The notes under the pieces were generated by a model. The model did no database searches. It was not told the origin of the DNA and was given only the letters and a program-made list of their open reading frames with translations. A program made the position numbers and the translations under genes. This document shows, in pieces, positions 33,601 through 45,892 of a DNA stretch of 64,000 nucleotides; position 1 is the first letter of the stretch, and each line of letters begins with the position of its first letter. Source of the stretch: Conoideocrella luteorostrata (Eukaryota; Ascomycota; Sordariomycetes; Hypocreales; Clavicipitaceae); assembly GCA_032433595.1 (NCBI GenBank), contig JASWJB010000041.1:62001-126000 (forward strand), in the 5' to 3' direction.

Positions 33601-34974
33601 ATGCCACCATCCTCTGGTTTATTGCTCTTGACTGGTTTGGATGGTCTTTCTGGCTATGAACGGTTTGAATTCAGTGGATGGACGGATCCCTACTACTGCT
33701 CTCCATTTGAGACGTGCTGACGTCATTTTCAATTGGTCTTCTTATTCCGCGGGCCGACGGCCATCCAAACCACAGCTGCCGTGACATTGCGCGCGATTAG
33801 CATGGTATCACCATGGCCCTAGGACTCTAAAGACTCTCCCACAGTGGTATTGATTTGTTTTCGGCAATGAACATAAGAGAGTGACATTTTACAAATTATT
33901 ATTCACTAAAATGTCCACATAAGCATTCCGGCCGTTTGAGATATGGTGTGTTTCCATGGAGTGGGCGAGAAGCTGATGGCTTTCATCCCCATGGCGTGGA
34001 CAGTGTGATACAATATCTTGCCGACATGTTCTCGTTATCACCACGCTCTGAGCAAATAGTTAATAGCGTTACCAACATGCCTACCTGTGCCCCGGTCTAT
34101 CTGCGTGTTCTTTCATTTCCTTCATCGGTGCTTTGCACGGATACTTGGATCTCTCACGTCAAGCCCATGTTTAAATAATAACTGGATTAGTTTTTTGTCA
34201 TGTCCGCCAAGACCTAACATCTCACTCATCTTACTAGTCTTTTTGTTCTGCAACCGGCTTCTAGAACGTTACTTTTACTTACACGCCCTCTATCTTAATA
34301 GTAGGAACTAAAACTTTAGTCTACATCCCAAATCAGTCCATCTCGTTGGTTGCTCGCAAAACAAGGATATTGGGCAGGCCCGTGCAACGGATGAGCATCT
34401 CTGCGCGAAGGATCCACTTCGGCTTACCATAAACAGACATCCCGCACCTTGCACATTTTGGGATCGTCTACCAGAACTGGTAGCCACCTCAATTCCATCT
34501 TCCCGTTGAAATTTATTCGTCGTATACTCCATGCAGCCACAGCTTGTTGCAAGAATCCTTATTTGGCTGAGCGGATTACCTCGGCAATACGAATCGGAAC
34601 AACATAATATGGCATAGTAATGTTTGGAGAACCTGAAATTAGCCTGGCTTAGAAGCGTTGTCAAGTATCCGCTCGATTACATGTTTCACGCTGGGTCCAT
34701 GGAGTATTCTATTCGTAGTTCTTGATCATTCTAATATCATGAATTTGTACTCTCAAATTGTGCTCTATGATATCCGGCCTGCTACGTAATATATAACAAT
34801 GTGCTGTCCGTGATTCCTGCGAAACGCCAGAAGCAAAATAATATTTCCAAACTCCCTAGGTGGTCGTACACAAACTACCTGTCGTAAAACAAAACTCTTG
34901 CGCCGAAAATGCCTTTGATAAATAATACATCATGATAAAGCCATAATTACATGTACACAATCTTTCCCACGGTA
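30668..34974. other. Gene-poor region with repeat remnants
   Basis: More than 4 kb without a supported gene. It holds TACTCCGTA copies at 31412, 31630 and 33508, a (CCA)n tract near 31348-31367, a strongly AT-rich stretch at about 33130-33230 and the tRNA-like inverted pair around 33065-33360. Frames in this region lack recognisable content. A minus-strand 118-codon frame at 34664-34308 was judged to be chance. Confidence 0.55.
33065..33360. repeat. Inverted pair of tRNA-like repeat heads around an AT-rich core
   Basis: The segment at 33065-33089 (GCGGGG.AGTTTAACTGAGCCAT) is repeated in reverse complement at 33281-33304 (ATGGCTCAGTTAAACTG followed by TCCCCCGC), with about one mismatch and one indel over 24 bp. 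On the plus strand the right copy reads GGTGGCGAAATGGCTCAG, similar to a tRNA 5' end with an A box, and CAGGGTTCCAATGAG about 60 bp downstream resembles a B box. The interior is AT-rich. This fits two opposed, divergent fragments of a tRNA-derived short interspersed element. A functional tRNA is unlikely because no acceptor stem or anticodon arm could be folded by eye. Confidence 0.5.
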
Positions 34975-37900
34975 CTAATGAGTTTTTGACTTCCTCTTCC
35001 TCGTTCTTCCGCGACACCGTCCTCTTCTCTCCGCCTCGAAGAGTTCGCGCTTCATGTCCATCAAAATATCTTCCACCTCATATACCCTTTCACGGGTAAG
35101 GGATATGCTGCGCAATTGCTCTAGGCCATTTCGTAGAGTTTCCATAATCGACATAGTCTCTTCGCTGCGTAGAGGACTAGCACGTGCGTCAATGCCATCG
35201 ACTTTAGCTAGTGATTGGTCCAACTCCGACTGCACCTCGAGCTCCTTGACATCCGCCCTAGGTTCATTCTCCAAGCCTTCACTCAGCATTGCTATAGTGT
35301 TTAAGTGGTGAGGCTGACTCTGTTGTGATGCAGCATGGGATTCTGTTGCCAACTGAGAATTGACTTCTTCATCTGTGTCTCCACTATCCATGTTTTTCCG
35401 TAGATTCGGTGCTTGTTTCCTAGTTTCTTTCCGCATCCTCTCTATTGCATCGCTACTTGCATGTTGCTGCCGCTTGCGAAGACTAATTCTGGTCCTGATG
35501 CCTTCTAATTGGGCATTTGCGTCTTCAGATATTGGTAGATGCAAACTGGCTCGTGTCACCGCTGGTGTTGGAGATTCAGGCACTGGATTCTCAATTGAAC
35601 GTCGCCGCTTATCGCAACTCTCCCCACCTTTCGATCCTCTCTTTCTCTTCCTGCGTGATCCACTTGATATCGCCTTTTCTACTGATTCTGCTGGTGTAGA
35701 AGGTACAAATGGGGAAAGCACTCTATCAACCGCTGTCTCAGCGTTTCCAGGCGATGGGCAACTCGAACCAGTGTGGACCATGATGCACTCGTGAGGTTCC
35801 ACCTGATTGATGATATTGGTATCTAGACACTGCGCTGGCTGCGGCTGGGGATCAGATCCAATAATATCATCGGCTTGTGGGGTTGGACTCGCAACAGCGC
35901 CGATGCGAAGATCAGGATCCTGTTTCACGGTTGGGTTTTCACTCTTGGCATCCGACTCAATGTGACGTAAAGAACGTCGGCGAGACAATGGTATAGACTT
36001 TGTGGATGCAGCCTCTTCAGCCTTAGGGGTGCCATTAGCTGTTCTGGCACGCGTGGTGATACCGCCAAACGTCGCCCTGGAGTCAATTGATGGCAGCACC
36101 TTTGGTTCTTGGTCAACTTTAGCAATATCTGAGTTGTCGTCGACCGGCCCGGGTGAAATCCCGCGATCGGCAGATTGGCGGGCTTTGATGGTAGCTTGCC
36201 TCTGTTTTTTGGTAGATCTTAGAGACTTGGTACGCTGCCCAGCTGCTTCTTCTGTAGTTGGTGGAAGTTCGGCCTCCTCTCTCTGTGTTGTTACGGTAGG
36301 AGACCCCGGAGGAGAAGAAAACTCCCAGCTTTCCAGAGGACGGTCCGTACGTGAGCGGGACTGAATCTCAGATAGTAAGGGGTATGGGCGGGGAAGGGGC
36401 GGTGAGGACGGAGGGTCGTTGAAATCTTCCAACTGGAGGATTTGGCCACGCCTGGGGGTTGGGGTAGAGCTGATGAGGTCTTCGAAAGACTTGCTGTGCT
36501 TAGGAGTACTCTCCTGAGGTGGCTCATGGCTTACGTTTACGTCTCTCTCTTTGCTTGTCTTCGGTAAGCTTTGGGCAGACGCTACTGGTGAGGCAGATTG
36601 CGCCTCTGAGTATAAAGCGGTCGTTTCCCGTTGTCTTTCTCGAACCTCTCTCTGACGCTCTGTAAGGTGCTGCGATTCATCTTGCAACGGTGATGATGAT
36701 GCGACCGGCTCAAATTGAATCTGTGAGTCTTCATGACGCAGTCGAGGAGTGCTCGTCCGTTTGACTGGCCTTTCTCGTGTGAGTTCTGGTGTCAATTCCT
36801 GGCGACGCTTCCTAGTTATAGGTCGCCTCAACGTGGCTACTGTGGGGAATGCTGTTATATCGCCAGCATTGCGCTTCGATGATTGTAGCGATGCAGCCAT
36901 AAAATTCGCATCGTTATGGAGTTGAGCATAGGTATGTATTTGTGCACCGAAATCATTGCCTATTTTGCTGCCAGTGGGGAGGAATATGTCGATATTTGAT
37001 CGAATGGATGAAATGGCCGTTTCGAAGTTATCTGAGCACTTTAAGTCTTTATTCTCTTTCATAATGATGTTCAAAGCAACTGCTGTTCTGTTCACAATTG
37101 TCGCTTGTTTGCTTTTGAAACCAAGGGTGAGAAGACTCTCAATCTGGTCCATGTCCTGCCATTCTGATCGCTCTTGAGTGGCGATTTTGGTGCAAATGTG
37201 GTCCCAGATGGCGGTGACCTTTCCAATAAGGTTAGCTAAACCGACGTAGATAACCTTGATGCTCCATATGTCAACTTACAGCATTAAAGGCTTGGCTATC
37301 GGGTCTCAGCTGAGTCCGTTCATCTTGAATCCACACATCAAGACCCTTTTGGAGCTTGGTTACTGATGAAAGCCCAGTCTGGGGCCAATTGTTTTCCAAA
37401 AACTTATCGAGTGCATTTATCAGACAGGCACTCTCTGGATGCGGCAGGTCCGCGCCGTCATGGTTCTTGTACAAGTACGTTAAGAGTTTATTGCCGAGCT
37501 TGTACAGCATGTCAAACGGTCCGAATTGTCCAACTTTAGTTGAAGAAGCTGGTGCTCCCCATAATCTTGATCGAGCAGATTCTAAGGCTTGTCTGTCACG
37601 CGGCACTTTGGCCGAGTTGAAGATTGTGTCAATTGCCTGAAAAGTCAAACCGTCTGGCTTTTCAGGATTTGCAGCAGTGATATCGCAAATTGTCTTCGCC
37701 AGAGGCTCAATAACGATCAAAGAGCAGCCAGCATCTCCGAAGTCGCGGGCAATCCGGGCTATTAGTGAATGAATCAGAGATACCCATTGGCTCGACGGCA
37801 AGCCCGGGTGAGAAGTCAGACCTCGCTCGAGCAATGAAGTAATTTCCCGATAGATAGGCCCTAGCATCTTGTCCGAGACGGAACTAGGCTGTGACGAGCA

Positions 37901-40324
37901 GGTTTCGAGGAAAGCCTTGGCACAATCAGCTGTCAATATCCAAGGCCCAACAGGCGACAGAGTGGTCTTAGGTATCAAATGCAATAACTCAATCGTCAAG
38001 TCAAGCTGGCTTTTTGCGTTTCTGCCCCTCAGAAACGGTTCAAACACCGAGTGAAAGAAGTTTGTCGTATTGCCATAATCAACACCATCGCCAGAAACTG
38101 TAGAGAGCATAACAAACAAATGCTGCAAGGGCATACGAACGACTCCTTGCGACTTCCCCCCTTTATCCAGCCGCTGTGACGGTGTCAAGATAGGCTCAAA
38201 GGTATTCGGAACCGTCATTGAGAGTCTTTTCTCCGTGAAGGGAAGAATACCCAACCCGTCAATGAGGAACCGAGAATAATTGGATACGCTGGTGAGAAAT
38301 TCAGTATCCGAAAAGGGCCTATCTACTTTGGAGGCTTCAGCTTGCAGAACTGTTGATAGCAATCCAAAAGCACAACCAACGAATATAGCAGTGTCTTCCG
38401 AGACTTTTATATCTTTCGCAGAGGCAACGGTAACGGAGCCCACAAGCGCCTGCCATAGCCGGCAGACTAAGCTATCTTTGTTAGCAAGATCGCGAAATTT
38501 CTTTTGAAAGATAGGTCTAATAGATCCCATCACCTTGCAGCAGTTTTTCCTGATCCACTTCGGGTCGATAGCTGGTAGCTCATCTGCGTTAACGGGAGGC
38601 AGATCTATGATGCGATCTTGCCTCCATATGCGAGGTGTGGTCACATCTAGAAGACCAATCAAGAGCCTTATAGCTTGCATGACGCCATCCCCTACGACAT
38701 CAGGTTTGTCGTCTAGACTAACGAGTTGACTGATGACAGGCTGAACCGCAGCGTCCCATACCACATCTGGCACGCATCTGTCGCTGCCAGGAGAAAATGC
38801 ATAGTAGTACAGGTTGCATATTCCACCAATTACAACTTTCCGTAACCTCATCGCCTCTTCACGCTGTTTAGGGCTAGTTTTCCTTCGTAACTGACTGAGA
38901 AGTGGCTGGCAAAGGGTGCCAATGGTTTTGGAACTGATTGTAGTGTCTGAAAGCGAGAGGCAGATGTATCTGTTCCATGCAAAGTTGGCTTCTTGTTTAG
39001 TCGAGCTGTCCGTCATGTTGAAAGCTGACTGGACCAGAGTCAGCCATGGACCATAGTATTGCCATCTATCAAGCGGGCATCGCAAGAAGAGAATAGTGAC
39101 GCTCCAGATCTGAGGCACCACAGAGCACGTCTGTTTTCCCTTCATCATCTCTTGCAGTCTCTTGATGTAGAAGTCAATGTATGTTTCATTGTCATTAGCG
39201 GCTTGAAATATCTCGGTTACCTTCCGCATGAGCTGTTTCTCAGATCGAAGGGTGAATCCAGCCTCCGATCCCAAGCCAATCGCTTGTAATCGAATGTCCT
39301 TGACAGTACTAAGCATGTCGGTAAACATGTCTTTAAGCCAGTCGCAGGAAGTAGCCATGTGGATTCTGGATTGTTTGACTAGGCGCTTGTAGATGTGCAA
39401 GCGGCTCATTACAATACTTTTACCCTTGACGTGATTCTCAATGTTATGCAAAGCAGTCAAAAGTCGAACAACTCGATCCGAGGTCATGACTTTTGCCGAG
39501 AAGTTCTGAAACGCAACGACTTGCATGAGATGACGCACAACATCCTTGGGTATTGTGTCGTCCTCGAACGATCGAATGGAATGATCCATGACGAAGGTTC
39601 CGAAATCGGTAGTGAGAGTAGATGCAATAGCTGGAAAGTGAAGGAACGTAGCTAGTAGTGTTAGAGAGTGGTTGACTAATGACGAGTCGGAGTTTCCGCC
39701 CGCTGCTTTCGCTGTCATGTCGCGTTGGATAAATTGCATGAATAAACTCATTTTATCTTGCAAGGCAACACGATCTGGGAGATTGTTCGATGCTTTGAGA
39801 GCTCTGGAGAGCATCATGTAGGCATCCAATTTGGATTCCCGGTCCGAACCGGCCAACTGCTTGATAGTTGAGTCAAGCATCTCGATTATGTTGAGCGGCA
39901 GCGAAGACCCATTGAATTCGTTTGTGAGAGAAGCTAATGAGTTTGGTGATGATGTGAGCTTAAGAATGCCTTTTACGGGTTTCGAGGGTGCTTGAGATAG
40001 GGTCGAGAGTGGCGAAAATTTGTTCGGCTTCAAGCCGTCGTGGTATTGGGGAGGTTCTCTGTAATCTGTATGAGCAGACCACCCGACCTTTTTTCGAATT
40101 CGACTCGAGCTTGGATCAGACCCCGTCGCTGCGGGAGAGGTCGGTGAGTTGGCGTTTGGAGGGGTGTGCAGACTCAACCTGGGATCAAAGGCTAAGGTTC
40201 GTCGAACGACTGATTTTAGAGAAATATCTGCTTCACGTAGAGCCTCGCGGGGAGGAGTTGGCGGTCGAGCTGGCAGTGAGTCGAGAATATTTGTAGAAGA
40301 GGCCGAAGCTGCTGAAGATGCCAT
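34975..40324 (-). CDS. rif1: Rif1, telomere and replication-timing factor
   Basis: Rif1 recruits protein phosphatase 1 to control replication origins and acts at telomeres and double-strand breaks. Exons on the minus strand 40324-37280 and 37218-34975, joined over a 61-bp intron (GCT|GTAAGT...GAAAG|GTC) in phase 0, give 1762 residues. The ATG at 40324 (MASSAASASSTNILDSLPAR) is preferred to upstream in-frame codons. The N-terminal 1000 residues form the helical-repeat Rif1_N region (for example KVVIGGICNLYYYAFSPGSD and VPDVVWDAAVQPVISQLVSL). Two PP1-docking motifs lie before it: KKVGW at residues 78-82 (RVxF type) and GILK at 119-122 (SILK type). The C-terminal 600 residues are disordered, Ser/Pro/Arg-rich, ending in a basic RTRKRKSKTH. 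Size and layout suit fungal Rif1. Confidence 0.87.
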
Positions 40325-41874
40325 GGCTGCTGCCAGGCAGCGCGGGCTATCTAGAGAGCAAATAATTGGCCAGTAAGCCCATACAAGCCATGCAAATGTG
40401 CAATACGTTGAAGTAGGGCAGTGCAGCACGAGATGACCGGCTTTCTATCGCAAGCCAAGTATGCAGCGAGGCGTGCGGTACGACGTACGAAGAGGTCTGA
40501 ATGAAAAGACTAACACGGTAGGCTTAGATGAATTCAATTGCGATGAATATTCGAGGATGGGCATTAAGCAAGGGCAGACAAGAATGAACCGTATCCTCCG
40601 CATCCAAGATGAACTTTACCCCGTTCCCTGCGCCGACGCACGACTTTTTTTTAATAGACTAAACGCGACCACGCCGCACCAAAACGCGTATAAGGCGCAC
40701 GCGCCAGTACATAGCGGTTGACGGTGGGGCTGGGGGGCGGCTGATCCGCCATCTTAATGGCTAACTTGATGCACTCACTCCATGAAAGGGGCTGGGCCAG
40801 GCGACGCAGCGGACGTGAGCCCCTAAAGTTCCTATCAAGTCCAGTCAAACTAACTAATCGACTATCATAAAGAGGAGCTCATCACCCATTACACTATCAG
40901 GTTATCTTCATTTCCAATATGATAGGCACAAGGCTTTGCCGCGCGAGGCCGGGTTGCGAGAAATGTTTGTGTTGCCAAACACTTCCCCAATATGATAGAC
41001 TGTTGGTACGTTGGATCGCTGACGACATGAGAGGTTGGGACCCTGAGTTGCTGTGTCTACGGAGTACTCAGTAGTACAAAAAAGAACTTGGCTAACTAGC
41101 AGCGGGGCATGTAGCTGCCCTTGTACTTCTTTCAGCGATGAAATCGAAATTCAGCTACGGAGTACGGAGTACTCCGTACTAGTATTAGTATTCGTACTCC
41201 ATAGTTAATCCGTAGCGGTGATTAGTTTGTGACGCAGGAAGATGCGTCTGCTGTCCGTCTGAAAGTCTTGGACCTTCCAGGACGATTGCCGCCATGATAC
41301 TATGATCTGCTCGTATATATAAATTGAAAGGCTATTCCTATTCTCAATTGAGTATTTCGCTCTCGGATTTGAAGTCGGCGATTAGTCTTTCGCTATTCCG
41401 AACTGGCCTCTGGAGCCTAGGACTCCGTAAGGACTGAAGCCATGTCCTCTTTTTACCCACCCAAGAGACTGTGCAGCCCCTCCATCGGATGTACGTCCCC
41501 GTGGTCATTGTGAGAAACAGACGACTGACTACCGACGCAAGTTCTCACCCCCACCTGCTAACCTCTGTACCGTATCTCTTCAGCTGTACAGTCTCCCAGA
41601 TCGGAACAAAAGCTGCGCGCGGAGCATTTGAAGTTCGAGACTATTTGCTATCTGGTGCCAAAATTTCTGCAAAAGCTTAGCAATCAAATTGCAGAAAACG
41701 AGAACTAAGTGCGTCGCCAAGCTTCGCTAAATAAGACGTCGACTTTGCGTGCCGGCTTGGGTAGGGGCTCGAATTGAGTGCTGCGACATAGGTGCACCGG
41801 TGCCAATTACTGAACCAATACGTTGTAGATCCAAAGTTCAGATCCCGCCAGTTGAAACCAGTCGTTGAACCATC
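40325..41874. promoter_or_regulatory. Divergent intergenic region Rif1 / RIC8 with TACGGAGTA ladder
   Basis: About 1.5 kb. TACGGAGTA copies lie at 41058-41066 and as an overlapping group at 41156-41178 that combines two direct copies and one inverted copy. No gene is supported. Confidence 0.5.
41156..41178. repeat. Overlapping TACGGAGTA direct and inverted copies
   Basis: Two direct TACGGAGTA units overlap by two bases (41156-41164, 41163-41171) and run into an inverted TACTCCGTA (41170-41178), so the right half is the same 16-bp palindrome seen at 15246. Confidence 0.9.
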
Positions 41875-43537
41875 ATGATCGCAATGACAATGGGAACCGC
41901 CACTGGACCAGGTAAGTCGGGATGACCTTACGTTCCAAGTCCTGCGCCTCATGGAGGATCAACTGATGAGTTGTCCACAGCCAAGCTCCAAGCCGTAACT
42001 GATCTTGTCAACAAGCTCAGCGATGATCTCGAGAGGATCTCGCTACTCCCTAAGGGTGGGTTTCTGTGGTTCAATTTACACGGAGGTCGATTAAGGGATC
42101 TGATAATCCATTCTTAGATCGCAACGACGCACTTGAAGAACTCAAAATATACGGGAGGGACCCCAACTATGCAGATCCAATTTTTACTACAGATGTTCGT
42201 GGTACATTGTAACCTCGATCTCGTCTCTCTCTCATATCACTGACACTCTCAAGGGAATCACCATGCTTCTGCGATATGCCTTTCAGAATAACTCGAGTGA
42301 GACTGCAAGAGCTGCTTTGCGGGTAATAGCGAATGCTATGCTACTGAAGCCTGAGACACGCCAGATGTTTGTGAGCCAAGGATACCCTACTCAGGCATGT
42401 GATCATCTCGGTGCAGATCACTGGGACAACGAGTTCCTTTTATCCAGGATACTCTTTCTCTCCACTTACGGCACCAACGTTGACCTCATAGGCTTGATCG
42501 AGAATCACCAATTGGCGGAGCATATTATCAACAACTTAGAACGCCACGTGAAGATATTATCAGACAAACAGAAACAGGTTCTAGAACCTATGGAAGATAT
42601 GGCCCTTGGGGAGACGCTCAAATTGATGTTCAATGTGACACACTTTTGTAAGACAAAAGTTTCAGCATTTACACCCGCTGTGTGTTACATCATCTCTCTA
42701 CTCTGGAAACAAGACATCTCTGAGGGTAAACCATTGGAGCCCCCATTCGGTCCTCTAGTTAACTCACTCTTGAACTTGGATCTGCAAGCGGACGAAAGTC
42801 AGCTAGCATTATACCCAAAAGAGGATCCAAACAAAGTGACCTCAAGAATAGTGGAGCTGCTTGACCGTGGGATAAGAGCATACGGCGGCAATGATCTTGA
42901 AACGATTGTCACTCCTGTTATCAGCCTTCTATCAAAGCTCTACGAAACTGCTCCACAAGATGTCCGCCAAAGGCTTTGTGAGTGCTTACTGCCGACAGCC
43001 GAGGATAGGCAAGCTGTGTTGGGCCAAGGAGAATCCTTGCCGTCAAAACTGCTCAAGAATTCAACAAATCCTACGGCTCCGGCCTTGCGGGATGCTATTT
43101 CCCATCTTCTTTTCGATCTCTCAGATAAAGACGCCTCGAAGTTTGTCGATAACGTTGGGTACGGGTTTGCTTCGGGCTTCCTGTTTCAGAACAACGTGCC
43201 CATACCGGAATCTATGTCGGCAAGTCTCGAAAAAAGCGACGCCTCGGGCATACAGAAGCCTGTGAATCCCATCACCGGCCAATTTTTAAATACGGAAAAG
43301 TTTGCAAATGAGCCGGAGATGACGGATGAGGAGAAGGAACGAGAAGCAGAGCGTCTTTTTGTTCTTTTCGAACGGTTCGTACGCCCTGCTACAACAGTTT
43401 GCGTTCAGCGATATATTGACGATTTATCTAGGCTTAAGAAGACTGGCGTCATCAGGGTACAGAATCCCGTCGAAAAAGCGGCTCAAGAGGGGCGATTCGA
43501 GGAGTTATCCGATGATTATGTCGAGGAATTAGATTGA
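41875..43537 (+). CDS. ric8: RIC8 / synembryn, G-alpha chaperone and exchange factor
   Basis: Cytosolic non-receptor exchange factor and folding chaperone for heterotrimeric G-alpha subunits; in filamentous fungi it supports growth and development. Four exons (41875-41911, 41981-42055, 42118-42194, 42254-43537) give 490 residues with introns of 69, 62 and 59 bp that conserve phase. Three in-frame ATGs compete at 41875, 41884 and 41890. After the short N-terminus come DALEELKIYGRDPNYADPIF and GITMLLRYAFQNNSSETARA, then an armadillo-like helical array (EFLLSRILFLSTYGTNVDLI, EPMEDMALGETLKLMFNVTH, PFGPLVNSLLNLDL). The conserved synembryn block KPVNPITGQFLNTEKFANE and the acidic C-terminus EELSDDYVEELD close the protein. 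Length and order of blocks match fungal RIC8. Confidence 0.93.
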
Positions 43538-44237
43538 TTCTGTTACTCCGTCGAAAGCAGGAGCTCAGGAGAAGCATGTGCGATTATTTTGCCGTATGTT
43601 GATAACTTAGCTTAGATCGGAGAAGTATTAAATGTTGTCCGATGTGGTGGCCAGTCAGCTGGCCTTACGCACTAAATATCAAGACAAATGGATAGCTCTG
43701 TGAGAGCTATTTCCTGGACTACATGTTTAGCTTCGGTTTCTGTTGACCATGTATGCAGTTTGTGCAGTTTTAGTTTCAACTTATTCTTTTTAAAAAAGGT
43801 CACGGAGTCGGTTCAATTAAAGACTTAGTGATGACAACGGTATTGATATTGCACGTACCCTATGTCCCACCCACAGCAGCTCTATCAGGACGAGCCGTGA
43901 CCATGCTCGAATTACTAGGTTTAAGACATATGTCTACAAGAACTCGTACAAGGCATTAAACACGGTAATAAATAGGCTGTCATAGGATACAGTGAGCTAT
44001 TTAATGCATCTAACCTAGAACAATTGCACCTGGAGACATCTCGTGGGATCATAGTGATAGCCACGGGCACGACTAGAGATATAGCATTCTATGTGATTTA
44101 TTAGCACTGATCCCATATTCGCCAGAGAATATACATGCACCAACGTCAATTTGGTTTACGCCAACGGTCGTAGTACGTTCACGACTACTGACGGAACCAT
44201 CCTCGTCTATTCCTTGGAGCGTTGCCATCTGAACCCA
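43538..44237. other. Convergent intergenic spacer
   Basis: About 700 bp between stop codons of RIC8 and the acetyltransferase gene. No gene is seen. Confidence 0.6.
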
Positions 44238-44903
44238 TTACTGAAGAGGTCTTTTAGCCACATAGCCGTACAATGTAGCGGTTTGAGTCTCATCCCGATT
44301 GTCGACCTCTTCCCAAACTTTTACCAACTCCATATTTGCCTTCGTGAGAACCCTCTGGCTAGGCGCGTTGTGCTCAACTGTGACAGCAACAATACATTCT
44401 CTGACTTTATCATCATGTTCTTCAATAGCAGTGCTCTTATCGACCTTTAATTCAACTTCAGTCCGAGGCAGAGCCCACCATGCTGATAAAAATGCATGAA
44501 CAAGCTCCGTAGCGTAACCTTTGCCCCAGAACTCCTTGCAAAGCATATATCCGATGACGGGCCACCCAAGCTCTCCCTCAAACAAGTGGCATCCGGCGGT
44601 TCCAATCATTTCGCCAGTCTCGGCCAAACACACAATATACTCGTACTTCGTGTCGCCTTCTGGCGCGAGTCGCATTTTAAGTCTATCTTCTGACCATTTG
44701 ATATCTGGATCCGTTATCCCCTGACCAGTCCACTGCATCACCTCTGGTTGACTTCGAAGTGCGTGCCAGCCATATATGTCACTCTGTAGCGTACGACGAA
44801 GGACTAGACGCTTGGTCTGGATTTCCGGGCGAGTGTCCAGCGGTGGCAGTAGTGGTAGGGTCGTCTTGACGGTGACCCATTCAATAGATGACGGCTGATC
44901 CAT
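44238..44903 (-). CDS. GNAT-family N-acetyltransferase (RimJ/RimL type)
   Basis: Probable acetyl-CoA-dependent acetyltransferase, single exon, 221 residues, starting at an ATG (MDQPSSIEWVTVKTTLPLLP). The N-terminal beta strand TKRLVLRRTLQSDIYGWHAL and the following helix are typical of RimJ/RimL-like enzymes. The acetyl-CoA binding motif is GYMLCKEFWGKGYATELVHA, equivalent to the Q/RxxGxG/A loop. A later segment, VEHNAPSQRVLTKANMELVK, matches the N-x-x-S-x-x-V-x-x-K motif of the family. Between these lies an insertion of about 25 charged residues. Substrate cannot be inferred. It is convergent with RIC8, and the next 1 kb upstream is gene-free. Confidence 0.88.
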   Translation of the reverse strand: MDQPSSIEWVTVKTTLPLLPPLDTRPEIQTKRLVLRRTLQSDIYGWHALRSQPEVMQWTGQGITDPDIKWSEDRLKMRLAPEGDTKYEYIVCLAETGEMIGTAGCHLFEGELGWPVIGYMLCKEFWGKGYATELVHAFLSAWWALPRTEVELKVDKSTAIEEHDDKVRECIVAVTVEHNAPSQRVLTKANMELVKVWEEVDNRDETQTATLYGYVAKRPLQ

Positions 44904-45892
44904 GATATATGATAGTTATGTTTAGATATTTAACGATCAACTTAAAGATGCTGTTGTGTCGTCAAAATTTTGATCTAGAAGAAAATGAAATCCGTGTTTT
45001 GGTGATACATCGGTTTGCAGCCTAGCGTGCGTGAGTCACCAAGGCTTGCCGCCGGCTTTCGCTTCACGATTATGGGTACCATACGCGGCAAGCCCGACGT
45101 CACGGACCAGGGCTCCTAGCCGGATAATCTAACCGGGGTTGACACTATCTTGAATATGCAACGCTTGCTTCACATAAATGTTGCTGGGCTTCATTACGGG
45201 TTGTCCCGTACTACATGCAAAGACAAAAATAGCCTTGAGAAACGCTAATGTGAGCAGCAAGTCACTACTTGCTGAATAAGGCACATATTTGAGGACACAT
45301 TATAACATGCTAACTCACATTGTACCTTGAGGGAGAAAACCTCGCGTTCATCTTGGGATGTTCTCGCTCTGGTATCATAATTAAGAGTTACAGAAAAATT
45401 CTGCGTTGCTTCTTCAAGGTTGAAATTGGCTCTGGTCTAAGGCGGCCATCATATGACGGGTAGTATATGAAATTAGAACAAACCAAACCTGGCCGGTTTT
45501 TGTAAAGATCAACGTTACACTCCGGCTTAGATTGTCCATTGCTCTAGTATCTATAGCACCATAGACGGGATCGAGAGTGCTTTAGTGACATCGCTCCTCC
45601 GCACAACGCTCTTCTTTTCACACGCGGCAGTGTCAGTATATATTTTTATTTTTCCATGGTCAAACGGAGATGCGGTTTCGGCGTAAAAAAAAAAATTGCA
45701 TTCCCTTTAGACTCCATCTACAGACATGCCGTCGAATCGCGTCACTCTCCCGATCATTGTCGCAGAATGCTCAAGATTTCTTGGTTCATTCGCTGCCTGC
45801 TATTTCACAGGCAAATGCAGATAATATTTCCATGATCCGTAGTAAACACCCCCAGAGCTCTGTGTAACCGCCACCCCAAAGCCAAAAACACT
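44904..45892. other. Intergenic region
   Basis: About 1 kb between two minus-strand genes, containing the acetyltransferase promoter side and the eL20 3' side. No gene was recognised. Confidence 0.55.

Noticed and set aside
34308..34664. 118-codon minus-strand frame in the gene-poor region
   Set aside because: Composition is random-looking and no conserved motif is present.
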